Below, one piece after another: positions 47,256 through 58,700 of a stretch of 64,000 nt of DNA. Origin of the DNA: Glandiceps talaboti (lineage: Eukaryota > Hemichordata > Enteropneusta > Spengelidae). Location of the stretch: positions 9,088,732 through 9,152,731 of the forward strand of contig NC_135561.1 of assembly GCF_964340395.1 (NCBI RefSeq), written 5' to 3'. Positions within the stretch are counted from its first letter, which is position 1. Every line of letters begins with the position of its first letter. The translations under genes and the position numbers were made by a program. Below the pieces are notes generated by a model. It had not been told where the DNA came from, did not search any database, and saw only the letters and a list, made by a program, of their open reading frames with translations.

Positions 47256-49652
47256 TCTGGTATAGTGAATTATAGCTATGAATGTGTTTGTTGACTTCAC
47301 TCTTCAAATCCTTGGAAAATTTACATTCTTTGCCATGAAAATACCAAAACGGCTTTCTGGAAGAAAAACTCTCTGCATAAGATGATTTAGCTATTCATTT
47401 ATTCTATGTTGAACATAATGTTGTGACCATGAACCATTATTCTTTATTCATATATGTACATTCAAGGCCCATGGCCTTTAGTACCGAATAAACAATATAT
47501 TAATATATAACACTATTGTGTATTGTACTATGAACAAAATTATCAAAGGGCAATGCAAATGTCGAGACAATGGAAGCGGAGGGGAACAAGTGATAACGAA
47601 AGCACTGTATACTACATGTAATATCTCAAATACTGTACTCTCTCAGAGTCTGAATACACTTGCGAGTTTAAAATGATTGATTGCTAGATCAGCAACTGCC
47701 TTAAATCATGATGCATACTAGTATTCAAGGGTTAAAATTAAAGCAACATACACTTTCAACTTCGATATAAGCGTACCATACCATTTATTATAAGACCAAC
47801 AATATTAAATTCGTGAACATATCGTCATGTTGGGTCAATGAATTATTCTCTAGACTCGGATCGGATATATAATACGTAAGTACTTTATGTTCACAATTCA
47901 CAGCGTTTCAGACATGAAATTTCCGAGTTCAGATGCATGCATGCTGCTATTGTGATAAACAATCTATTACAATTGGTAGTCGAGCTTACATTGGATCAAC
48001 TCATAATCCCGAAAACTAAATATAACTTCAGAATTGAGCATGAATCGAGTGTTTATCAAACACTGTGGTGTGTATTTGGTCATTTATTATTGAGCATGGT
48101 AATTGGTGTGTCGGCTGCTTCAACGATACATATCGAAATAAAACGATAACAAACTTACCATGAAAATGTGACTTGCATTTATACGGCTGCTGAGTTCTTC
48201 GTTGGATACTGTGATTGTAGAATGTGGCGTGAATGCAATACGAACACGCTGTAATGTTGATATAACATTGAGAGCTGAGCTAGCCGATGGAAGAAAAAAA
48301 TATCACTCAAATTTACATACGAGCATAAAACATTTCCACTACTACCGTTGGTGGCGCTTCGGTTACTCGACATTTGACATAATTTAGGGAGATGCCAGTA
48401 ATTATCGAGGTGGGAGTGGTGGAATATTGTTTTAATTAACCCCTTCAGATAGTAAGCCAATTTGAATAGGAAATCCAAACAAATACATATCAGTGTGGCG
48501 ATTTGCTCAAATGAACAGTGTTTCTCTTCTATTGGTGAAGTTTACAGAACCTACTTATAATATTGCTCGAGGTTAATTTTCAAGTTTCTGTGTTACTAGG
48601 TCAAATCAACTGCCAGCTTTCATTAAATGGACAAATAGCATCAGATCAATAATAGAGATTTATTGCAATATTCAGCAAATAAATCAATCAATCAATCATC
48701 AGGAACATTTAGTATTGACGATCTCTGGACCTCGGGTGGGGGGGGGGGGCAAAATAATTTAAGCCAGACTTTGGGTACAGACTCAATATTAATACTATCA
48801 GATAAAAAGTCGTACATTTATGAGTCTGTTCAATAATTAGAGGGATAGTTTGTCGTAAAGTGGATGAATTCAATTACCAACTATTTATGTTGAAGCTATA
48901 TTACTACATCTATACTATCAGAAGAACGACTAAAAAAGACTAATAACTTTGCTCTTGACAGAGATCAAAGGTAAGGCTACTTTTATCTCGGCTACATTTC
49001 CCTATGATTGGTAAGGAGACCCAGAAATGTCTTTTTCACCAATCCTACATTGGCTTCCTCTATAAAATACAGTTACAAACATTGACAAATCTGGCTTCTA
49101 AAACGACACGATATATGCTTGGGCAAAGCATTTTGAAAAAAACTTATGTTAGGAGATTCATACCTGTTGAACCCTTACCCAACCAATGCTGATGTAATTG
49201 TTCTAGTGTAAACCAGTTTAAATAAATCACTGTCAATAGGCCATTTCAGGGTGAAAATTGGAAATTGGGAATACAGCGCCCTCGCTCAAATTGGGGTATG
49301 ATCATCACCTCATAGTACCGTTTCTGAAGAGCTTTGTCCCTTGGTATTCTGTAGAAGTGTAAATCAGGGATGTTTTTTTGTATTGTTCAGACATCAAGGA
49401 AAGCAGCAATGCTCTATGATTAACCAAGTAACCTATACCATGTATACCCCCAAGGTACACACAGACAGGAAGTAGATCGCCACCATGGCATATTTTGCAA
49501 AAGGCCTATCGACACTAATTTGATTAGTCATGCGAGGGTGTGCTCCATACATGAAATGATTTCAATCAAGCATTATAATCACTGGAGGTAATGATATGTA
49601 AGAAACTTTGATGGTTCAAAATGAGATATTACAATGCAATGTAGGGGTTGGC

Positions 49653-49696
49653 CGATGTGTGAGGTCGCCCTGTCACAGCATACCTTATAGACTAAA
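49653..49696. mobile_element. Palindromic element fragment, GTGACGGGGCGCCCTCA family
   Basis: GGTCGCCCTGTCACAGCATACCTTATAGACTA-type end, matching one arm of copy B at 11377-11467. A possibly related palindrome with the same outer ends (TAGACTGTAAGA/TCTTACAGACTA) lies at 50582-50673. Confidence 0.45.
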
Positions 49697-51866
49697 TGCA
49701 ATGAAAACTTGTACATAATTTTGACTGGCATTAACAGATACAAGTGGTTAACATTTTATTATATTTTCACTGATTACAGTACTGGTAAATAGAATGTACA
49801 TAAATCAGTAAAAAACACAGATTCTTTGAGTCCATCTTTAAGGAAAATACATGCCATTGAAAATCATAAATAAAATAAACAAGGTAAGTTCACTACAACA
49901 CAATATACTGTGTATAAGAATGCTGCCACTGGACCCTAGAATTGACTGTGGTCTTTTCCATTTAAAGGCCCATGTCAGATTGGTATCAAAATTTGGGTGA
50001 GAAAATCAATTGTTTGGCAGATCTATAGAAAGAGTTGTTCCTATTTAAGCCATATGTAGCCTGAAAGATTCAATCTATGTGGGTAGCAAGTGGTTACATA
50101 ATCAGACTAATGACTGGCCCTTTCACACTAACCCATATGGTACCACTGATGAATCACTAGTCTCGGTTACCCAGCCTCTCACTGCTGGGGGCTCTTCTGC
50201 GAGACCGCAGAATCTGGGGAAACCACGTTTCAACTACCCTGTGTGAGAGTAACACACTACATTTTCTTCCAAGTCATAAAAATGGGTTTACGAGACCTGT
50301 TTATTGTAATTTAGATGTATGATGCTTGAGAAGTGATAACTTGTCACGAAAGTACCTAATCGTTTAGCCTACAATGTTGGACATGAAGTATTCCCAGCAT
50401 GCACTGCTCTAGAAGCTACTTCCTGCACAGACAAGTTGGACTCTCATTTCCCCAAACTCTTGCTTGGGGAGGTCTCATAGGAATAGCCCCAAGCGGCAAG
50501 TCTGTGTAACCGAAACTAATTAAACATCCAATTTGGCAATACACTGTCAATGTACACCAATCAGATTATGCATGTGGGGGTAGACTGTAAGAAATGTCAG
50601 TTGTGTTGTTCAGCCTTATCAGGCTTCTTACTGGCTGACAGTGTGGCATGAATGTGTATCTTACAGACTAATGGGGGGGGGGGGGGGGTCATTGAATCAT
50701 GGACCTTTCAGGTTTTGAAAATTATGTTCTCTTAATAAAATTTTAGCACTGTTTGAACAAAATGAGCAAAAAAAAATGGCATTCATTGCACATGCTAGGG
50801 TTTATATGCAGTTTTTGATAATCAGTGGGAGATAAGTGTTTTTGCTAAGCTCTGGAACCCCAGTAGTAACAGTGTGAAATCTGATCAAACTGGTGTAAAT
50901 TCCATTACATTAGACCATAATCTTAGTGGTGAACCTCGGTAAAATGACTGGGGGAACACAGGTAGATTTTATCTAGTTACTCCCCATAACTAAAACACCT
51001 GTGTTGGTTAGGAACCCACATAAAAATGACAAGAGAACTCAGGTAGATTTTACCTACTTACCTCCCTAACAATAATGCTACTAAAAGGGTTTCAGAGATT
51101 ACAAGAGAAATCAGTGACCCTGCTGTTTTATTCAAGGAGAACTCTCCCAAAATTACAAGTAGAAGCAAGACTGAAAAACACTGAACTCAATGTATGCATT
51201 GTTCACTTTTATTTGAACACCAGCAAAATTAAGGAATCATAAAAATACAGTTTTAGCACAAAGTCAGGTTGATGAATGATTGTTATTTAATTCCTCCAAT
51301 GTAAAACTGCTATCAATTTGAAGGCTGGACTTGTATGTCAGACAGTATGTCAGCTCAGTGTTTCTTTTCCAATTTATTTTAGTTAAATAAAAGTTTCTCT
51401 ATATAATCTATATTTTTATCTTTATAATTTTTAAAAGAAAGTTCTCGTCACAAAATGAAATGTTCACATATTGTTTCAGCCATATAGTTTGTCCCTCTAT
51501 CACACAGCAAAGGCTACTGAACATGGCTTGTCCAGGAAAGGGGCCGATTCACACCTCTTTACAAAGGTATTTCAAGATCAACAATAGAGGGACTGTACAA
51601 ATAAAGTGTTTTCTGTGTGTACCACAAATATTTATAGCATCCATATCAAGTGTAAATGTATACTGTTTCATTTGCTAATTGACCACATTAGAAAGGCCAT
51701 ATGCTAGACTTATAAATAAACCCAATTGAAACAGTATACTTTTACCCTGACTTGACGTGAATGCAATATACGAGTGTAGCACATACAAAAAGTGCTTCAC
51801 TTCAGTGTTACTGGTTGTATTTGTCTGTCAGCATCTGATTTAAATATGCTAATAATCCTGAGTGTA

Positions 51867-53025
51867 TCATCGATGACTACTAAAAATATGTCCATTAAAT
51901 TCCACTGTGTTATGGAACACTTTCTTGCATACATTACACTGGAATTCTTCGGCAGCACCATGTAGAGCTTTATGCATGGCAAACACAAGATCATTGGTGA
52001 ATATAATACCACATGCAACGCATTCATTCTCAGTTCTATTGGATTGTTTGTGGACTTCATCTCCACCGCACACTTTCTCTTTTGATTCTGTTTGGATTTG
52101 AACCTGGATACCTTTATTTGCACAGACTATTTTGTCTGTCTGAACTTCTCTTTCCCTGCTAGACTGATTTGCCTTGGAAGTGACGTTGTTTCCCTTTGGG
52201 ATGATAGCATTACCACCACTTACAACCCAATTACAGACACCTTGGGCATTAGTGACGGGGATAGTTGGGATTACACTATTTCCTGATGCCATCAAAGTGT
52301 TGGCAACAATACTGGGTGTAACTCTGGTTGCGGTGGTCATTGTACTGGGTGCATTCCTGCTGGTTGTTATTGTGTTAGGAATAATCCTGGTTGCTGTCGT
52401 CATGATGCTTGGCACTGTCCGAGTTGCCATGGAAACAGTATTGACATTTGTTACCATAGTTACAGTAGGTGATGCCATTGTCATGGCAACATGAGGTGAA
52501 CCAATGGCAGCAGTGTTCATCACAGCATTAGCTGGGGTAATAGCATGAGTTGCACTAGCCATGTTTGCTGGGGCTATGTTGACCCCTCTTGGTTTGTTGG
52601 CAACACTTTGTGCCTTCGTTGGTTTAGGGTTGACAAAGATTTGGTGACCGGGTCTTAGCTGTACTGTGTATTGTTTTCCTGACATGACATAGAGTTGTTG
52701 ATTGGCTTGTTTTGTGGCGTTGTCTTGTTGTACCAATACAGCTGATTGAGATAAATTCTTTGGTGTCATATTCGAATGTGTGGTAATAGGCACTGGCACT
52801 GTTAACGGAGTTTGATTGTCTTGTACAAGAACAGCTGACTGAGGTAAGTTTCTTGGCATCATAGTCGACTGGGGATTGGTATGTAATATGGGCATTGGTA
52901 TCTGGATATTCTGTTGAACTACACTCATATTTGATGTACTGGTTGTCATCGTCTGTCCTGGTTGCACCAATGCAGGACCACCAGAAGTGACCACCACGGT
53001 CACAATATTACTTTTCTGTTGTTGC

Positions 53026-53059
<34 letters not shown>

Positions 53060-55195
53060 CAATACTTGAATGAACTGGCTCAACTCGTCGTCTCTTTGCA
53101 ATGGAAGAAAAGCTCACTGGCTCCATGAGTGCATCATTTAGTTCTATATTACCCAACACACCAGACATAAAGAGATATTCTGCAAAGTCAGATCCTTTCA
53201 TGTCGGCTTCTGATATAGCGAGTCGAATACTTGTATTGGTGTATGTTTGTGACAGCTTGGCTTCCTGGGATATAGTAGTCATGAAACTACCCAATGTATT
53301 ATGCCCAACTGGTGAATTCAGGTACCAAGATGCAAACGATTCTTGAAATGAATTTCTTGGTCTTTGCCAAAAATTGTTGAAATCAGGATGTAGTTTGCTG
53401 ACGTATCTCTTGAATGTCTGCACTGGACATCTACTGAACCCTGTAATGTAAAGGAGGATATGTATATGATTGTAGATGAAAAAATGCATTAATAATCTTT
53501 ATGGCCTGGATATGGGTCTTGCAGACTGAGGTTGTATGGTGGAAGGGCTCAACTTTAGGAGGACCCAAGTTACAACTGAGGTCTGCAAAACCCATATCCG
53601 GGCCGTAAAGGTTTTATCATATACCCCATGTAGTGGCACTGGCATGGAAACATCATTTGAATCACTTAACATTGGCAGTGAAATATTATTTTATTTGCAA
53701 AAACACAAAACTAGTGAAGATATTAGCAAAGCCAAATCACTGAGTGAATGAATGTTGATGAGTATGCCAATAGTTATATTTGGGCAAAGTGTGCTAGGGT
53801 GGGATACAGAAAATTATTATTGCATTTTGATGCACATGCTCTCCATTGAATTACACTGGAATCAATTAAGGGTATATGATAACACAAATTAATACAATGT
53901 ACAAGACCAGTACAAACCAGGTACAACCTACAAAGAACATAATGCAGAATACAACATCTGATATATTACTGAGTTTGTATATTAATATGCAAATTTTTAA
54001 AATTAAAATTAAGATATACAAAGTTGATAAAAAAAATGAGAGAACAAAATTAGAACAGCATACACATAACAACTCAACAAACCAAACATTTTTCTTATGC
54101 AAGGTGCATCATGGAATAACTTGTATGGTTGGGGTGCCCTCACACATCAAGGCCAACCCATACTGATCGGTGACTTAGACTTTATAACAACAAGAGGGCG
54201 CTGTATACTATCAGTATTCTATCCTGTAAATTTGTCCATGTTAAATTATTTATGATCTGAATTTTGAACAAATAAAAAAAAATTGTATAAATTTTATGAC
54301 AAATTAAATGGCCATGATTGGTTGTGTATAGTAGTGGTGTTCCATTGACTGAAACTATGAAGAAGACAAAAGCATATCTCCACTTTCTACCAAAGTCACT
54401 GTGTTACAAAGACCAAGACAGCAAACTGGGAAAAATGTAAAAGATTATATCCTCACCTGGCACACTATACAGGATAACTTTATCATCCACATTACGGTAT
54501 CTGTCATTATAAATACACACATACTCCATCCCATTGGAATCTTCACCAAACTCTAGAATGTCTTTGTTCATTTGTCTTAGAGCATATCTTGTAAGATGAA
54601 CATTGGAAAACAGCAGTAGATCTATGAAAACCTTGCGTTGTAAACCCCATGGTGTGTTTTCATCTAAAACATTACTGCAATAGAGTTGCTGAAGATCACT
54701 TAGTTTCATCACAGGAACACCTTTGACTTTGGCCAAACCAATACTTCTCAGGTACTTGCACTGTTCTCGAAATTTGGCATTGGTGTGATAAAATGCTGGA
54801 CCATGGAATATATCAATTTGTACCTCTCGGAGCATATGTCGGCCAATACCTGCTCTTATAGCTTGTACACTTGCCAAACTATACATAGAACCATCCTTAC
54901 GCTTCACATTTTTGTAGAATGTTCCTAAAATTGAGCTTAATTCTTTTTCTGTGAAGTTCTCAAAATTTGGTCTTCCAAAATTTTCTTGACAATATTCTCT
55001 GAAAATTCTAACAGCCGTTCTTGTAGCTTTTAGTGTGCTCTCGTTTTGACTAAATGCAGATGGATACACACAGGCTGCATCTCCAATGTGTTCATGGTTA
55101 ATGTCATCTGGATCAGATTCTATTTTGATTGGCACAAGTAATGATCCAGGGTCATCCTCGTGACCTCGCAAACTGACCTCGTTAGAGTCCATCAT
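51867..55195 (-). CDS. Crypton-derived DUF3504 domain protein with two C-terminal C2H2 zinc fingers (copy 2, 770 aa)
   Basis: Exon 1 is 54457-55195 and exon 2 is 51867-53440, minus strand, with the same intron position and phase as copy 1. The start chosen is the ATG ATG at 55195; the open frame extends upstream only through a non-ATG codon. DUF3504 spans about residues 50-335 (KRKDGSMYSLASVQAIRAG, LQRKVFIDLLLFS, SVPG/GFSRCPVQTFKRYVSKLHP, YTNTSIRLA, FMSGVLGN). A basic stretch KRRR (361-365 region) is followed by 14 consecutive Gln, then a Thr/Met/Ala/Val-rich region with repeated TTATR-type units. GVCNWVVS (647-654), EREVQTDK and the two zinc fingers (C720, C723, H736, H740; C748, C751, H764, H769) mirror copy 1. 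The middle regions of the two proteins are not alignable, while both ends are. Head-to-head with the GLUT8-like gene. A nuclear regulator is inferred; the target is unknown. Confidence 0.88.
53441..54456 (-). other. Intron of DUF3504 gene copy 2
   Basis: 1.0-kb intron at the same protein position as in copy 1. It holds a 114-bp MITE-like hairpin (53497-53610) and a fragment related to the element at 49653 (about 54129-54165). Confidence 0.8.
53497..53610. mobile_element. MITE-like hairpin, 40-bp arms
   Basis: Left arm 53497-53536 and right arm 53571-53610 are reverse complements with about five mismatches (shared GGATATGGGT and TTGCAGAC). The element begins only 57 bp from the splice acceptor of exon 2. 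Confidence 0.75.
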
Positions 55196-55756
55196 GGCGA
55201 TTGTTCCATGCAATGTCTTTACTATAATGACCTGCAGGTCATGAAACTAAGGCAAAATAAAAACAATTACTGACTGAATGCATAGATTATGCAAGTATAT
55301 AATCTATAACAAGCACACGACAGGTTTCTAGATAATTTGAGTACAGAGAAAAACGCCAAAATTACAACAAAATGCACAAAGGGTGTACATTACCTATAAA
55401 CACCGTGCGTTGTATGAATAACTGCTTATTGACTTCAGACCACATAAGTGAACGGCGAATTATTCTCCCTGTGGGATAATGAACCGATGTTCCATATTTG
55501 TGAATACGTTTTTTCCGAGTTATAGTATAAAATTGTCCCCATTTTATTCTTATTGAATGGAGATTTTGATGAAATCTCGAAATTTTATTAGTTAGTCGAC
55601 TCCTAGGGTTTGCAAATGATCAAAAAGAATGATAAATTTACGCAATCCTAGTTTGCAATGAGTAAGATAAAGGGTCTTAATGTGACGTCCCACGCAGCAT
55701 GTCCACGTGATACGAGTCACATGATACGAGGTAATGCTCAGCTGACGGTCATCATC
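55196..55756. promoter_or_regulatory. Bidirectional promoter between DUF3504 copy 2 and the GLUT8-like gene
   Basis: 561 bp separate the two start codons. On the minus side, an acceptor (GCCTTAG) at 55247 and a donor (TATAG/GTAATG) at 55394/55393 imply a non-coding leader exon upstream of 55394. On the plus side, TGACGTCC (55683-55690, CRE-like), CACGTG (55704-55709) and CACATG (55718-55723) lie 35-75 bp before the GLUT8 ATG. No TATA box is apparent. Confidence 0.5.
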
Positions 55757-58700
55757 ATGGAGTCGATACAGGGGACCGAACACAGCGAGATTCATATTCC
55801 ACTGATGGGGAGCGGGTAAATAACAGTTTTCTTTCATTATTTGCTGTACTTGATCAGTGAGTGCATGGAAGTTAAATGAAATAATGCGAAAAATGACACG
55901 AACGCAACACGTACACGTATGTATGTACATGTGTACCGTTGCGTTGTACGTCGCTATTTCGTGTTATGTGACTCCTTCGAATTTGCACAACTTAGTTTTT
56001 CTATCGTGTTTGCCACCTTTGAGTTCTGACTCAGTGTGTCTAAAACCAGCAATAATTTCTGTCTTATAGCTGTTGATGAGTGTATTGCCACTAGGCCACT
56101 CTCATTTTAACAAGGCCAATTCAATATCCCGTTCAATGTATCCCCGTGTTACACTCACGGGGGATATGACACAATAACAGTCAGCCTAATCTATGTGGTG
56201 TTGGTTGGGTCGCCAGACATTTATGCAGACGACTGCACTCAGATTGTTTACGGAGAAGTTTCACTTTGTATGACCTCGAAGGGTCACGCATAGTTTGGAC
56301 AATCTAATGTCCCAGGCAGCCCTGGTCTCAGGGTCGCAAGAATACAACAAAGTTTTTTTTATCCAGCTAATGATTTTTAACTCCTTGTACTAGTTGTAAT
56401 TACTGTATGTAAAGACCGGTTTGCGAAAAAAAAATAAAAAAATTTGTAAGTTGTTTTCTGTTTTGAAAGACTGAGCGTCGACAAGTAATACCAGGCTATG
56501 CTTTATGAAACTAAAACTCTGAGTCTGTAAATTTTATTATTTATTTCTGGCACACAAATTTATATACTATTATAGTACAGGAACTACAAATGTATAGATG
56601 CCATACAGAAATAGTACATGTATGTTTAATGTTAATACATGTGATCTTTGCAATACTATTATCAATCAATCCTTTAAAGTTTTGATAATTCTGTATAAAA
56701 CCGAAAATCACTTTATGGTATACTTATGAAAGCGAGATAAGTCTTTATGAAAGCAATCATTATGTTCTTCTAAAAATTTTAATTTACTTTGAAAGTATTT
56801 ATCTTTTGACAATGCGACTGTCATGTACATTCATTGTATATGTAGAGTCACTCAAACTTGAACTCCAAGTTTTACCTTAACCGAATCTGGGAGAAGCTCC
56901 TGTTCCAATCTTGAACCATTCCCATTTCCATTCTGGAACCAGTTCCATTTCCAGTGTGGGGCTGGTTGTAGTTCCCAGTTTTTGGACTTGTCCTCATTCC
57001 AATCTGGGACAAGTTTGTGGTTCTTAGTTTGAGCATGGATGTATATTAGGGGAGCCCCTAATACATCCATGGTTTGAGCTACCTGTACATACATTCTTCC
57101 TGAATGAGCACAAAGAGCAAATGTATGTCACATCATATGCCACCATTATGTCTCTCTGATCACATGACCTTTTTTGACACAATACAGTCTGGCTAATGTA
57201 ATAAATAATTGTCATGCAAAGCATTAGCTGTAATATGTTTCCATTGTAGTTTTACCACGAATGTATTACACTGAAATCCCTTAGTACATCCATGGTTTTA
57301 CTTAGTCTGCTACCCTTGCATTGATCTCAAGATTTCTCTGGAGTGAAGAGATGAATCAATGCACCTTGACTAAAGTTTTACTAGACCACACATCACAATG
57401 GAAGTTCAAGTTGCCTAAATTTTCTCATGTCGTCCTACGCTATAACATATTCAGCACTTTGTCGTTTAAAGTATTTTGTTCTTTAGTTTTCTGTGTACTA
57501 ATTTTGCATTGTGTTCTATAGATGTTTTGCCAATTAAAATCAATCAATTATCAAAACATGAAAGTAATGGATCGTGATGGGAAAATATCTGCAAACTGGC
57601 AATCAAATTTGTTTTGAACGAGTCATTCCATAAATATGTGTCTGTAAAATTTATGTGTTTTTGGATATTTTGGCTATATGGATGACAATACAGTATTTAT
57701 TTTTGATTTTTAATTTATAAAACAATTTTATCATGACTCCCTTCTTGAAAAAGCAATGTGAAACAACATTGACCAAATCCTGTTTCTAACTCAATAAATT
57801 ACAAAAAGCTAAAAAAAAAAAAAGGTGTAAAAAGTGTGCTATTGAACATACAGTAACATTTTTTTTTTTTTACACATTTATGAACCTTTTGCCATTTATT
57901 GAGTTACAAATACAGACTTGGTCAATGTTGTTTCACATTGATTTTTCAAGTAAGAAGCCATGATAAAATTATTTTATAAATTACAAATCCAAAATAAATA
58001 TCCAAACCTCATCCTTGTGGTTTAGTCAGGGAGAAGGCAAGTGCAATCGTTGGTCAGAAACAAGTAGTTAGTCTTAGCCAAACAAACTAATAATTTGAGA
58101 AAATGACTTTTAATTTACCATATTTGCAAAATATTGTAAACCTGGGAATTTTCACTATAGACTAGGTTACATGTGTTTTGTTACAAAACAAAAAATTTTT
58201 TAAAAAACAAGTAGTGACTAAAATATCTTGTATATACATGCAGCAATACAACAAGTTCATTAATTAGTAAAAATTAGTCTTGGGAATTAGCTCAAGACTG
58301 CAATATGGCAAAATATTCTAGTCACGAAAATACTTGGTAGCGGTGTATAGTATGGTATATGATATGCTCCAGTTCACTTTTGTGTGTGTTTTATATTTGT
58401 ACATATATACTAATATAGTGTTTTTGCCAAATATGGCATTTTAATCATATGGTATATTTCTGTCTGGTTTTGTTATCTGATTAGCGTGGTATCAGGTGGG
58501 ATCACTTTATTGAACAGAGAAATAATGGAACCTGTAGGACATTAACTGTTTTGTTATTCAGACTGATTTTGGTCAATTCACGTTGTTTATCAAGGAAAAG
58601 AACAAAATAATTACAATGGAATTACTGTATACAATAATTAAATTATAACATAAATTCGTTAATTTAACAATCTTTGTTTTTAACAAGACTTTGGTAGGTC

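Larger units (their letters stand above)
43922..51866. other. Region between the two DUF3504 paralogues
   Basis: About 8 kb without an identified coding exon. A minus-strand acceptor near 44000 (TTTTATTCAG) and a strong minus-strand donor CATG/GTAAGT at 48159/48158 suggest a leader exon and promoter of copy 1 near 48160-48450. The rest holds repeats listed separately, plus a (CAA)n run at 44878-44935, a G tract at 48738-48749 and another at 50672-50688. Minus-strand AATAAA at about 51208 is a candidate polyadenylation signal for copy 2. Confidence 0.45.

Noticed and set aside
55196-55213. Longer N-terminus for DUF3504 copy 2 starting at 55213
   Set aside because: The codon at 55213 is TTG; the first in-frame ATG is at 55195.
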